A DNA stretch of 64,000 nt, taken from Paragordius varius. Its lineage: Eukaryota > Nematomorpha. The stretch covers positions 9,176,001 to 9,240,000 of the forward strand of contig OZ176052.1 in the NCBI GenBank assembly GCA_964247055.1, written 5' to 3'. Under the pieces are notes generated by a model, which searched no databases, was not told where the DNA came from, and worked only from the letters and a program-made list of their open reading frames with translations. The translations under genes and the position numbers were made by a program. Shown here in pieces: positions 48,022-63,480 of this stretch (position 1 is the stretch's first letter; each line of letters begins with the position of its first letter).

Positions 48022-48649
48022 GGTTTTTTACTAATATATTTAGTTCTAATTATTAAAATTCTTTTTGTTCTTTAGTTATCTATTGTGCAAAGGATCTCAC
48101 GATATCAGAAATGCCGCAAATTGGTCAGGCAAAGGTCCAGAATCACGACAAAAGCTTATGGAGAAGTTACAAGGTGGTTAATACTGGAAATTGTATTTGA
48201 ATCTTTTTTATTTTTTTAATAATTTTTAAAAAAATTAAATTTTTTTAATATTTTATTGATCCATTTAACTCCATCTGGTGAGTGTCATAAATATTGTTTA
48301 TAGGAAGCTTTGATAGAAAAAAGCCATTTATTTATGTGACAATTATTTATTTTTTTAATTTATTAATTAGTATTACTTTTTTGATGCACTTATACCATAC
48401 CATATACTAACTTTACTCAAAATTTCACTAAAATAAAGGCACAATTTTGGAATAATGATTTTGGTCATTTTGTTTTATCCTTTCTATATAAAAAGAATCA
48501 CAGAAATCTACCTTAAAAATTTTTATGACTAAAATATTTATATTTTAGCACATATATATATTCTTTAAATTGTAATATCTAATACTATTAATTCATGTTT
48601 CATATCTAAGAAATTGATATACGTAATCTCAAAAATGATTTTCTTATTC

Positions 48650-48680
<31 letters not shown>

Positions 48681-51600
48681 TCTATGTATTAATTTGATTC
48701 AATAGTGTTTTTACCACCAAACATTATGCTCCCACCCAAAAGACTTCAAAAATTGTTGTCACAAGCCCTTGAATTGCAAAAACAAAACTGTTCTTTCCAC
48801 AATTCTGCCCAAATCAATGATCCATCTTCCTTCCCTAACATGATATTTTGCTCATCCAATAATTGTAACTACAACGCAGCAACCAATATGTTACACTTGA
48901 CTACATCAAGCACCAATCCTAATCCATTCATCTTTTCACCGTATTTTTTATTATCGTTTTTTTGTATGTATTGAGAGTCCAAATTCAATTATTAAAACTG
49001 AAATTACAATGCTACTGTATAGGAATAAAAAATGTATTACCTAGTTTGTGGATTGTTCTGAATTTATGGAAACTATTTAAGAATGGTTTAAATTAAGATG
49101 AGTGTTTTGGAAAATAGGACATTAAAACAGAGTCAATCAAATTTTTGATAGAAAAGCCGCTATATTTTCATACCATGTTATGAATAATGGCAGAAAAAGC
49201 TATGCACATTTATTAATAAAAAATATTACTGCCATTAAATAATACATTTTATATATTATATTTTTCGATTTACATGAAACCAGAATCGTTTTATATGCCT
49301 TAATCACAATATGTATATGAAATTTTACACTTAATTTTTCAGTAACAACGCCAACTTTGGTCAATTGAATCCGACAGCTCTCACCAACCCAATTAATATG
49401 CAACAACCCTATATTCCATTCCAATCTCCTGGCGCCTCGGATTATTCTCGATTCACTGGTCTTGAAGGATTGCTTCAACGCGGTCTCAAACAACATTATC
49501 AAGATGATAATGCTCAACATAAGAAGTCGTCACAACTTTATCCTCAAACAAGTGGCCGCCGAAGGACTAAAACAACATCTAATACTGGTATACATTTTTT
49601 CACTTGTAAAACTTGAGGATGTTTGAAAAGTTTTGACTTTAAAGTTTTTGTTGGGTTAATTTTTTTAATATAAAATTAGTTTGCTTTTGCGTTTAAAATA
49701 AATATTCAATTATAAATTTAATTTTATAACAGTGCTTTTAAAATGTTAGTTACTTGGTTCCATTGTAATGACATTGTTTTTTATATAATGATATGAATTA
49801 TAATACATTTTATGTTATTGGCAATAAAAATGATTAATCTTGTCAGGCAAAATGCACTATTATTATTTCAAAAATCAATTATTATAATGAAAAATATTTA
49901 TTGTTATAATCCAGCAATAGTACAACACACTGCTTCTACCTCCCTATCAATGCCTAATACCCCTCTTGATATCCAAAAACCCGGTAAATATAGTTGAATA
50001 TTAAAAAAATATTTTGCGCATATAATATGGACTTAATGTTTCCAATTTTATAATATTTGAATTTTTTCATGGTTAGAAAACCAAAATATGCCAATGTGTA
50101 ATAACAATGCTTCAATTATTGATAAAAAAGGCAAACGTCATTCCAAAAAAATGCTCCCCATTATTTCCAACACTTTAGATTTATCAACAAACTTTGTAAA
50201 TGCGAATCCGAATATTTCCGGCCCCAATAGTAAAACATAAATTAATGCTAAGTGATTTGATATAAAGTCAAAATTTAACAATTAAAAGACCAATATTTTA
50301 TTAACAAAACTATTTATTCAATATTTTTGGGTTACGAAAGTGAGAATAGAGATGGAAATTGTCAACATACTCATTTTTATATATTACATTTGCAATCACA
50401 TAGGTTATAAATTATAAACAAGGATTTTTAGATGCAAAATTATAATAATACTTTAGGTGCACCACAAACGGCTGGTATTCAGCACATGAGACAATGGTCC
50501 ATGGGATCTATGGGATGTTATTCAGCTCCTGCTAATCAAATGAGTCTCCTTACTGACCACACTTGTTCAAAGTATAACGCTTATTTGTTAAATTAAACTC
50601 TGTTATATAATTTTGGGCACTTTTAAAAGAGATTTTTTATCGTAGGTCACTTTGGATTAATATTGATAAAATTACCGATATTTACTTTTTGGTAAATTGT
50701 TTGAGGCGTTTACATTTTATGAATAGGAATTTTTATATATGTGCTAAAACATTAGATATTATCTCGGTATTTCAAGTGAATAAATTATATTATCAAGTTT
50801 GTCATTTAAAATTAAAAATGTAAAAAGAAGAATTTATTAAAATATGTGTATGTTAAAGCGTCTGTTTATCATACTGTATTTTTTTACAGAGATATGTTTC
50901 CTCATCAAATTCAACAAATCCTAACGGATCACATTGATGAAGTTTGGTTTTGTGCCTTTTCTCACAATGGTCAATATTTAGCAACCGGTTCCAAAGATAC
51001 TACAGTCATTATATGGGATATTGATTTGGTAAATTATGTGTTACATATGAAATATTTTTTATTTGATCTTATATTTAGCTGGCCAGAATCGTGAGTTACA
51101 ACTTTTCTTTTTGACATTTTTATCATTTATTCGTGCAAATACCACTATAAATGCGCAAATAAGTCAAAAAAGGATTTTAAAACTTTCTCTGCATAAATGG
51201 AATAATTGCATACAACATCTTTTCCAATCGAGCATATAAGCGCTTTAAGAATCCTTTTATTTAATTTATGTGGTTGGTGCAAAAATTTTTTATGCAATTA
51301 TCTATTTCTTAATTATTAAATATGTGTGGTCTCATGTCTTTGACAAAATCGGTTTCATAACATACTATTGATTTTACAAAATCTACAATTTATTGGTCAT
51401 AATTATATAACAAAATTCCTTAAATTTTACTCATTTCCCACCTAGGAAACGCACCAGGTCAAAAAGAAACACACGTTACAAGGTCATTCATATGGTGTTT
51501 CCTATTTATCATGGTCTCCTGACAACACAAAACTTATTGCATGTGGCCCAGATGATTGTCCTGAAATTTGGATTTGGAACATTGAGGTATTACAAAAAAG

Positions 51601-52576
51601 TTTTTAATTTTTCTGTATCAAAAAGTTTTATGTAATTGATTTTTTATATTTAATTCGAATTGATCTTCGATCAAAAATGAGTTTTTTTGATTATTAGTCT
51701 AAATTTTAAATCATTTATCCATTGTTTTATTCCAGTCAAATGTTTAAACATTTAATCTAAATACAGATAAGGTGAGAAAATATATCCATTTTTAAAACTA
51801 AGTTATATATTAATCCCTAAATTCATTAGTTTTAAACAAAAATAATCATTGTATAAATTAAGAATGGGAATTTACACATAAAAATGCGTCACTCTCCGGA
51901 TGATAGTTTAACTTCGGCAGCTTGGCATCAAGATGGAAAACGATTTGCTACTGGTGGGACTCGGGGCCAATTTTACCTTTGTGTAAGTGATTTTAATTTA
52001 TCTTACTCTTTTTTATGATATATAAAAATAATCCGATATATATGTAATTATTTTTTAAAATTTATATACCCTTATTTTAGTATACCAAAAAAGAGAAATT
52101 TTACCATAAAATTTAAAACATAGTATTATGTTTACATGTAATTAAGCCAGCAGTGTTTTTCTGCCTACTGTATATCGATATTTTATTATTCACATTATAT
52201 ATGAATATTTATATTTTTTTTAATTATATGTGAAAAACAAATATGGTCAACATTTTTGTTGCGATTAAACATTATATTTTGAATAGTAATTTCTATTATA
52301 TAACATCCATTGTTATATAGCTTCATAAATTTATTAGGATATTGATGGGAATATCTTGGAATCATGGGAAGGCGTTCGCATTCAATGCATGTGGGCTCTG
52401 CATGATAACAAGACCATTTTGGCTTCTGATACGCATCACCGTTTACGATCATACAATTTCGACGATCTCAAAGATAAAACAATGTTAGTTTATGGCAATA
52501 ATTATTCGTTATTTAGAATAAAACGATTGTTTCATAAATTTTGTTAAGGTTGACTTTCTTCCAAAGTTTATGTTTA

Positions 52577-52614
<38 letters not shown>

Positions 52615-54010
52615 ACTCTTTTTACTATACTAATTTATAATGAATTTTTTATTTTTTTCTTTTAGTATACAAGAAGATCATGCAATAATGTCATTCATTT
52701 GCAGTGATGACGATCGACTTGCTTTGCTCAATGTAGCTAATCAGGTATGATATGTTTTCTCTATCATAAATTTATGGTAAATATGGGATACTTTTAACCT
52801 AACAAAATTAAAACCAGAAGGAATATAAGTTTTATTAAACTTTTGTCTTATTATAATTTACAGGGTGTACACATGTGGGATTTGGAGGATAAAATTTTGA
52901 TTAAAAAGTTTCAAGGTCTTACACAAGGGTTTTATACCATACATTCTTGCTTTGGTGGAGCTAACAAGGATTTCATAGCCAGTGGAAGTGAGGGTACATT
53001 TTTTAATATTTTATTTTGAATTTTTACTATTAAATTTAAAATTATTAATATCATATCCAGGTTTTTCCACACCGTATCTTTTTCATTTTTATATTCATTA
53101 AATATTTTTTTTGAAAAAATAATAAATATAATATCTGTTAAGCAATCAATGATTTTATTTTTCACAAGCAAAGCACGGTTTCTTAATAATTAACATTGGA
53201 TTTAATTAATATACACTGCTAGTTTTTCATTTAGGTTTACAGTTGACATTTACAGTAAATAACAATATTATTGACTTAACTTTGTTGCTAAAAATATGTA
53301 TTTTATTCCCTTTTTCTTCCGTTGGCTAATAGAATTGATTTTTACTATAATCATATAGCCAAACTTAATTAATAATTAGCCATGTTTAGGTTTTCTAATT
53401 AAAATTCATTTTAATCATTTGTATATCAGATAACAAAGTTTACCTTTGGCATGTGAGTAAACCCAAACCCATAGCTTGTTTGGGTGGACATACACGGACA
53501 GTTAATGCCGTAAGTTGGAATCCAGTTTTACCGACCATGATTGCCAGTGCATCTGATGATTCTACTATACGGATTTGGGGTCCAGCGCCCTCTTATCGAG
53601 TTTTTAACAAGAAAAATGGCGGCGAATACACTAATAATGGGCTTATAAGCAGCACACTTAATCAATCCAATGGTAATTTCATAAAAACTCAACAACGACC
53701 GGCTGGTACCAATTTTAAAGCAGGAGGGAATGTTACTTTAAATGATAGTAGAAGAAGGAATAATAATAATAATAAGAATCAAAGTACATCCCTTTTCCCA
53801 TTTTTCTTGCCACACTGTCGAAATGTCGTTTGTAATGACCCTAATATGGGAATTTCTACAAATCTACCGTTAGGTTCTTCATCTGCGATTTTGACTCCTA
53901 GTACAATAACGAATTGCGACAATATTACAATCCCTGCTTCATCAACAAACATTTTGTCTGCCACCACAATATCATTGAATTCTACACAGCCACCATTATC
54001 TTCTAGCTAG
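40921..54010 (+). CDS. WDR26 homologue, 17 recognisable exons; 5' end unresolved
   Basis: WDR26 is the LisH-CTLH-WD40 substrate-receptor/scaffold of the CTLH (GID) E3 ubiquitin ligase. Exons: about 40921-42115, 43097-43196, 46580-46642, 47009-47151, 48076-48173, 48706-48940, 49343-49587, 49915-49983, 50077-50229, 50457-50571, 50890-51028, 51446-51586, 51863-51982, 52338-52483, 52666-52744, 52864-52993, 53430-54010. All introns are GT-AG and frames join; counted from 40950 the product is about 1,240 residues against 661 in human. LisH spans exons 1-2 ([30 protein letters not shown]). CTLH/CRA is in exons 2-6 ([33 protein letters not shown]). WD40 repeats are in exons 11-17 ([51 protein letters not shown]). 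Extra length is Asn/Ser/Gln-rich sequence in exons 1, 6-10 and the tail. Exon 1 has an NLS-like [12 protein letters not shown]. The first in-frame ATG inside exon 1 is 41136, but coding-like sequence precedes it, so an upstream exon is likely. Junctions of exons 6-10 are the least certain. Confidence 0.92.
42116..43096 (+). other. WDR26 intron 1
   Basis: 981-nt intron with donor GTACTA and acceptor TTGTTTAG. The frame at 42564-42752 lies inside it and is not supported. Confidence 0.85.
46018..46046. repeat. (AT)n microsatellite in WDR26 intron 2
   Basis: An uninterrupted AT dinucleotide run. Similar runs lie in later WDR26 introns. Confidence 0.9.
46141..46379. mobile_element. hAT-like short element in WDR26 intron 2
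   Basis: Left end AGAGGGATATGTCATACAC, then ATGGCTTCACAAGCC; right end GCGGCGCCAGAGCA...CACCCCTG. It is clearly related to 10588-10804, but no matching 8-bp duplication remains. Confidence 0.6.
47995..48021. repeat. (AT)n microsatellite in WDR26 intron 4
   Basis: AT dinucleotide run 55 bp upstream of the exon 5 acceptor. Confidence 0.9.
48653..48680. repeat. (AT)n microsatellite in WDR26 intron 5
   Basis: AT dinucleotide run just upstream of the exon 6 acceptor. Confidence 0.9.
52577..52612. repeat. (AT)n microsatellite in WDR26 intron 14
   Basis: The longest AT run in the window, within the 182-nt intron before exon 15. Confidence 0.9.
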
Positions 54011-56481
54011 CTACCTACCTACTTTCTTTTTATTTTTACTGTAAAAGTAAGTAATAAGCTTGTGAAATGATATTAACGCTTTTATAAGTGTTCATATCTA
54101 TCTTTTGATTAAGTAGTTTGATTGATATATGTCAATGTTGTTTTTTGTTTATTTTTAATCTTTGTGACTTATAAGCTTACGTTTTCTTATGCGTTTTAAG
54201 CGTATATATATATTTATTAATATATATCATTTTAATTTATAATTTATACTCGATTAATTTTGTATATTTAGGCTCAATTATTATCCCAAAAACATTTCAA
54301 CTGAATTTACATTTGGGATTGAAGAAAGAAACACCTTTTTGCAGTCGCAACTAATTACGTAACCCACTTCATGCATTGTTATTATAATCAATCGCAATTT
54401 ACCTGAATAGCATAAATTATTATTGTATTATTACATTGTAAGTCTGTTTATTACATACGCTTGATCACTTAAAAATGATGAAAAAATGTAAAATAATGTT
54501 ATGCGCACCATATAATAAAACACATGAATATAGCTTTGTAAACGTCGAATATGTGAATTATATCTTTTTTTCTTTAGCTAAAATTGTTTAAAGAAAGCTT
54601 ATTATAGCACACAAAAAAAACATAAATTAATTTCCGTTTTAATTGAACTCTTCATGTTTGCTAATTATTGGACATCACGCAAGGCTTTATCAAAAAAGGC
54701 CTAATTTCCACTTTTTTAATTATCAATACGATTGCTTGACTTAACATATACAAATTTTTGGTCAAAATCTTTTTTATAAATAATTTGATTGGTGGTGTTA
54801 GAATGAATCTAAATCATTATCTATCATAACAAAATAATTCTACATGTTATTATTATTGTTTATTATTATGGTTTATCAAATTAATAATTATATTAATATA
54901 TAAAATATTTTCTAGATAATTTATAATTTATTAATATTATTCAAATGCGATTTTGCCCTATTATTTTTTTGTCGATTCCCTGTTTATGATTATATTCATT
55001 AATATTATCATTGTCACATCAATACACAAACACATAATATTTGACTAAATTTAACATAAAATAAATGAATAGTTCATTTAAATTGCAAGCCATTTTTATT
55101 TTTAATTATGTAATAAGGCTATTTCAAACTTAAAACTTTTTGTAAATTAATGATACGTTTCGTTAGATAAATTTGACTGCCGAGTTAAGAAGATTTTTAT
55201 GGAGCGTTTGTACCTTTTATGAGAATTTAGCTATTAAAACGCAACAAAAAGTAAAAGTTATGAATAGGTAAACAGTTTCTTGAATATAGCCAGGGAAATA
55301 ACCCAAATAATAATTATAACATAATATACCAATTAGAATAAATCATGCTTTAGCGTTACTAAAATCGGGGCCTAGAAAATTAGAGGTTGCATGAAAAAAA
55401 TATTCTTCCCCGTGCTGATATCAAGAAAACATAACATTTTTCCGGTGCCCAATAAAAAAGAACCAAGGTTTTGATTCTGATACATTTTTAGCAATTTTCA
55501 TATTTCTAAAACTTTGCTTATAAGTTTGGAAGGGTTTTTTTCATTATTGCTGACAAGAGGTTATAAATGACTCCATGAATAGTTTAGTTAAAAGAAAATG
55601 TAAATGCTGATGTGGTTTAATTAAGATGCCAAGAACTATTTTTGCCGACTTACTTATTTTGCCATGACCAATTATACAGGAGATAAGGCCCAAAATAGGA
55701 AATCTCGATTGCTATAATGGGTTCTTTTTTAAAAAATAAATGGGCTTACTTGTTTCCTAACGTTAATCTTTATGGATTTTTTTAGTAAAAGGTGGGCCTG
55801 AATTTAGTAGTTAATTCAAAAAAGCGGCCAAATTGTAAATAATATTAGATAGTGAAAGATGGCTAAAATGTCTTCTATTGTTCGTAATTAGCTAAAATGA
55901 AGAACATGCTTTTTGACAATAAAATAATAATGTTTAAATATTCATATTTATTTTTTATAGTGTATTTGGTCAAATTTTACAAAAAGCATAATTAATAAAT
56001 GGAGCTTTTTACAGATACAATTTTAATTATAATCATGCATGCATACATTGTAAATAATATTGTGTGTTTCTTTCATAACATAATCAACCATTCAAAAGTG
56101 TACTAAAACCCACATATCACGTGGAAACATATAATGCAACTATATTATTATTTTATATTATAAAATCATATATCTTCAAATATATAACAAATGCTTTGGA
56201 TATCGATTCAATATTTTTATATAAATAAAATTGGAAACATTTGTAGTGGTATGGTTTGTTTGTTGATATATGGTCTCTGATTCTTATATGCGCAATAATA
56301 AAAAGGTAATTGACTTTATTATTCGTTCGAACGGACAAATTGATTTAAAATAAATTGGGCAACGCCTGTAAATGTGAATTTTAATTTTTTCGTTTTATAC
56401 TTTTAGATATTGAATCACAATGTATATTGAATGTGATATGTTTTGATGCTCTATAATAGTAAGGCCAATGGCTGGATATCG
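54011..56481. other. Intergenic region between convergent WDR26 and PP2A genes
   Basis: WDR26 ends at 54010; the first AATAAA after it is near 54515. PP2A on the other strand ends at 56506. Between them I see no gene. Some less AT-rich DNA at 55360-55850 may be a transposon relic. Confidence 0.5.
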
Positions 56482-56487
56482 TTTATT
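56482..56487 (-). promoter_or_regulatory. Poly(A) signal of the PP2A gene
   Basis: AATAAA on the minus strand 18 nt after the TAG at 56506-56508, implying a 3' untranslated region of only about 40 nt if used. Confidence 0.5.
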
Positions 56488-56505
56488 TAGATGCCAATTA
56501 ATAAT

Positions 56506-58619
<2,114 letters not shown>

Positions 58620-58738
58620 TTGAGTATGATAAAAGCGTATATGATATCACTAGAAATGAATGTTATGAGTGTAATAAATACATATGTTAAAACATCGAAA
58701 TGCACTTTCAGCTTCGCGAAATTAGTTTACATTTTTAT

Positions 58739-59163
58739 TGAAATTGGTGACTAGTGGCCCCAAATTAAATTAATATTATTTAAAACTACGGAAACTATCC
58801 CAATTCCGAAATAAATTTAGTTTAAACAATAGCTCCAATCAAACCACTTACGCCATTCTTATTTTATAACATATTTGCAAATATAACGCTTAAATAAATG
58901 TTAAATTTTATAAAATCACATCTAAGATAAAAAAAGCAAAAATGGATGTTTATGCATTTTTTCATATTTATTTAATTCACAGTCATGCTGGCTTACTGTT
59001 TACTTCGGGTTTATCCATATAATAAGTAATATCAAATTTTTTGAATGTATCTTTTTTTTATTTCAATCAATGTTATATAAGTGCAAACGTTTGCCATTGT
59101 TTCAATTTATTCCGTATTTTGAAATATTTGATAACAGGCCTGGGAATTTGTTGAATCCAAGGG
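58739..59163. mobile_element. TTAA MITE, copy 7, left-truncated and diverged
   Basis: The right end CCAAGGG is followed by TTAA (59164-59167). Interior landmarks ATAATAAGTAATATCAA, AGTGCAAACGTTTGCCAT and AACAGGCCTGGG match family 1. The left end has lost its terminal CACTT. Confidence 0.65.
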
Positions 59164-59286
59164 TTAAGAATTTTACTATAAAAAGGGCAGCACGGATAAA
59201 AGAACAGATATATAGTAAATTTTTTCAGTATACAATGTAATTAACTTATAAAGAAACCACATATTTCAACCAGCTTTTATTAACAC

Positions 59287-60700
59287 TTTATTATTTTTCA
59301 CTTATTTGTCCTAATTTACCTTTTGGGTTAGTTTTATATCCCAGAGTTTTGTGAATAAACTACAGTTTTGTTTATTTCAGTTAAATCTAATTATTCACTG
59401 TTCTTTTGTGATTTTTAGAGTCTAGAATTGGGACAACCTTAAAACACGATTGAAACGAACAACTGATAATAAAAACAAAATATATCAAGTTCAAAAATTA
59501 CAATTTCTTACCATATTATACATCTATTTGCCTATTGCATTATTAGCGAAAAATATGAAAAAAAATGGCGGCAAAAAAATTTGAGATGAAGATATTTTTA
59601 AAATTTTTTATATTAAAAATGTTTTCTGGTATAATGCGTCGAAAAGGCTATAGAAAACATATTTTTAAATTCGGCTTTTTAAAAAATTCGAAATGAAAAT
59701 CGCTCTGGGAGATAGAGCTACTTCAAAAAAAGTAATGAAAACAAAACCATTTTTTAAAAAATTTAATTTTATGTGGACTCCGAACAAATTTTTTACCCTT
59801 CCAATATGGGCTGTCTTAAAATAAACACAAAAACGCGAAAATTGAGCAAAAAAATTGTTAAAACTATATAATTTTTCACATAATTTAAAAAAATGCATAC
59901 TTTTTACAAAAATTGAATTTTTAGCAACATTTTGTTGAAGCGAACTTCATATTTTGAGGCGGTATAACGCTTTTGGATATTAAAAACACTTCTTCTATTT
60001 ATTTCGATGTTGCTGGACATATTCCTATTGCTTCAAAATTTTATTTTAATGGTATACTTTTTTGTTTATTTTTTGTAAATAAGACATAATATATTGAATA
60101 TATGTCAAGATATCAATATTCTGAGATGATTGCAATCTTGAGTCAACGAATTATAAAGAAAAAATCTAATAATATCTTAAAGCGTTTTTATACCTTTTCC
60201 ACCATGCATCAAAACAATATGAAGTACGCTTTTAAAAATATTAAAAATTAAGTTTTTGAAAAAAGTATGCCTTTGTAAAAAATATTTTTTTATTGATACA
60301 AAATTTAGGATATATTTCAATTTTATATCGCACACTGGCATATTTGCATTTGTTTTAAGAGAACATGCCCATTTTCGAGCAAAAAAATTTAGGACTTTCG
60401 GGGCCCACATCTAAAAATTATTGGAAATATTGTTTAGTTTGTGACATATGTTATTGATATTATTTGGATTAAACACTTTAGCTTTCGCTAAAAAAATTAT
60501 TCCAAAAAATGTGCGCAAATTTTGCCATTTTCTGATATGGATCTTTTACCACAAAAGTACAAATAACTTTCCTAAATCGCTCGGAAGATCCATAACCAAA
60601 AGTACCTAATTTTTAGTTTTTCTATCAGAATATATATTTTTCATTAGGTTATTTTCTACCTTCCGATTTTGAACGCAGTGCATATTGTATTCTTACCGCA
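59287..60700 (+). repeat. Second TTAA family left end followed by R3 repeat
   Basis: TTAACACTTTATTATTTTTC near 59280 and TTACCTTTTGGG start a family-2 element. From 59410 the sequence is colinear with 13283-14190. Segments around 59930-59970 and 60180-60240 are inverted relative to one another (GAAGCGAACTTCATATT versus AATATGAAGTACGCTTTT), so R3 itself contains a foldback. The frames 59665-59898 and 60177-60410 are incidental. Confidence 0.55.
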
Positions 60701-61611
60701 AAGTCTCGCCATTTTTGCATTTATTTCAAAAATTTAGCTCTTTCATAGGCGGCAAAAATATGAAACTTATTTTTAATAAAAGAAATTGATTTTATCAATA
60801 TGGTATTATTAATGATTTTGAAAGGAAGCGTTTAGCTTTTAACGAAAAAGTTACATTTAGTACAATGTGCGCTATGCGATTTTCTATGTAATAAAAAGAG
60901 GTAATATTTTCTTATATCAATTGTAAGGGAAACCAAAAGCACTATGATAATCCTACAACTACATTTCTTTCAAAAATACAAAATTGTGAAAATTCAGCTC
61001 AACTTTAATCGCCATTTTTCGCTAAATCGCTAGAACAAACTGTCAGAAAATTTATAGATGAATGCTAAATCACTATAAAATGCTTTAATTAAAATAAATT
61101 TCTGTTAAATTTTGATTTAAGCTGTTTTAATCGGAATCAGCTAATTAAACTTAGACTCTTAAATGCAAAACGTTAAACTAATATCATTATACTAAAATAA
61201 TATGTTTGATGTGTTCCATAACAATATTTTTTTTACACATGATAAAGACCTTTAAACCAGTATCGAAAAAGTTAAAAAGGCGCAATAAAATAAATTAAAA
61301 AAAATTATAAATTAAAAACATCTTGATACACCTTGATAACACCGTTCCGGTTCTAACGGTTTCAGAACTCTTTTGAAAACTTTAATAAATTCTGTGCTTA
61401 GGATAGGTGTCATAAAGTAATATCCTAATTAAATAGAAATATTTTAATTACAAATGCATCGGAATTTTCAGTAAACTTTTGGTTTTGAAGCTTATAATCA
61501 TTACACTTGAATACGAATTATATTGACACCTTCCCGTTTTAAAAGTGTTTGCATATAACATTGATGTACCAAATAATAAAAATATTTTTCCAATATCTTA
61601 ATGTATTTTAT
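60701..61611. other. Stretch with no gene
   Basis: No supported gene; probably further old repeat sequence. Confidence 0.35.
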
Positions 61612-61615
61612 TTTA

Positions 61616-62735
61616 CGGTTGGATACAACTAGGGTTGTGCTGACTGACTATTTATTTTTTAACCATGGTTAAAAAAATAGCTGTTTTTAGAAAAATTGCT
61701 GGCAAATTTTTTTTGGAAAAATAGTAAAATATAAGTGTTTTTCAATATATTTTTTAAAATATAAATTAAATATTTAAATAAGCTTATTTAACAATATAAA
61801 TTACACGCATCGTTATAACATTAGCATTTAAGCATATCCAGTTACTTCGAAAAACAAAAGAATCAAGCACTTTGCAAAACATGCAATTATTCCATAACCA
61901 ATAACATGAGAAAGCATCTCATATTTGGATATTAATTCATTGATGAAAGAAAGTGTAAAATAAACTAGGTAAAATTTAATTTGAAATATCCAGTGTTAAA
62001 AGCTATGTATTTGAAGATTCAGAAGGCCACACAATTTGAAAACAATATTCTTGGTTTGATTGAAAATATTTGTAAATAATAAATATCAAAAAATAATAAA
62101 CTTTTAAGAAAAAACATGATATTATTAGTGAAACGCTAGTGTCGTAGGAACATTATTTCCACAATCCAATATCGCATGATATTTACTTAGGTAAAAAGTG
62201 GTCATGACCGTGGTCACCATGGTCTGACTGGGTCTGACCGGACTTTTTTGAAAAAGCATTCAAATGCACAACCCTAGATACAACACATTCATTTCAGTCC
62301 TTCGATTCAAATTGGGGTTTTTAGAACCCCAGGCCTGTTTAAAATCAAATATTTCTAAAAATATTAAAAATGACACCATTGCAAAAGTTTGTACTACTTA
62401 TATAACATTGATGCATCGAAATATAAACGATTAAATTAAAAAAACTTGAGATTATTTGAATAAACCTCATAAACTTTTAGTCATGACATTTATGCATTAG
62501 CTAAATATAAAGATAATACAATCCACCTTTTCTGTTTGTATCAATGTTAAATGTGATTATATAAAATTAGTTTTTCTTTTAGCAGCCTTAAATACACCTT
62601 GATATTTTGCAAAATGTTGTAAAATATGACGTTGAAGTAGTTTGAAATGGAATTCAAAAGTAAATTTTATTTAGATATTTTCGCTTATTGATATAATTTT
62701 TAATTAGGATAGTATAATTTTAATAAATTACTAGC
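61616..62735. mobile_element. TTAA MITE, copy 8, interrupted by a hAT element
   Basis: The two parts 61616-61629 (CGGTTGGATACAAC) and from 62285 onward (ACATTCATTTCAGTCC, GGGGTTTTTAGAACCCC, CAGGCCTGTTT) join into a family-1 left end once the hAT insert and one GATACAAC are removed. The right end is lost where satellite-like DNA begins near 62735. Confidence 0.75.
61622..62284. mobile_element. hAT-type non-autonomous element (647 bp) with 8-bp TSD
   Basis: Interior 61630-62276 begins TAGGGTTGTGC and ends with the exact reverse complement GCACAACCCTA. GATACAAC is duplicated on both sides (61622-61629, 62277-62284). An 8-bp duplication and short inverted repeats indicate a hAT-type mover. No coding capacity. 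The right subterminal part carries repeated GGTCATGACC/GGTCTGAC motifs (62200-62240) that could be transposase-binding sites. Confidence 0.9.
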
Positions 62736-63295
62736 GTAAGTCTCGTGCTTCTACGCAGCCCGAGAAAGTCCTTCACACTTCTGGGGGGCTATTCGAAAAA
62801 GGGATTATCATTATCTAATAGCTATGATCTCATAGGAATTTCAAAACGGTGCATTCATAATATATTGTTTACTTGGGCGAAAAATAGATTCAAAAAATTA
62901 TATTTGTCGACTTAATTTTTTTTGAAAAAATTTTTACGGGGGGAGCGGGTAAAAAGAGGTCCTAAATTAAAAAAGCGAGCCGACTATGTTCGGCGCAATC
63001 AAAAATAAGTAAACAAAAATCATATTTGAAATGGAATGGTCTCACACGTTATCCGGAAAATTGTCTCAAATACACGATTTTTGTGGACTTGAGTTTTCAA
63101 AAAAACCCGTTTTTCACACGGGGTGGGCCCGAATTGGGGACCTATTTCAAAAAAAGGGCGAAGGTATTGTCGCAGCATACACTAATGATTATATTTTTTC
63201 GAAGTTTGGATTTGAATGGGTCTACGGTTTTCCGGTACCAGATCACAAGGCCAGCATTTTCCATTTTTATAAATATATAGATGACCATAAATAAT
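62736..63295 (-). repeat. Satellite remnant plus head module (reverse)
   Basis: 62736-62880 resembles satellite edge sequence. 62880-63290 is a head module in reverse orientation with GCGAGCCGACTATGTTCGGC and GGGGTGGGCCCGAATTGGGG. It is equivalent to 1100-1530. Confidence 0.7.
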
Positions 63296-63480
63296 GTTTT
63301 ATTATCCATATATTTTTTAATATCCAATACAAATGATAGATAAATAAATAAATTAAACTAATACGATGTTATGTTTAAAATCAATAAAGTCTGAGTGATC
63401 ATTTGATTTCGTTTGAATATTGAGAAAAACAATTTTATTTGAAATGAGCATAATATATTTTTGATTTTATCAGCAATTTT
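63296..63480. other. AT-rich spacer between head module and satellite
   Basis: No landmark recognised. Confidence 0.3.
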
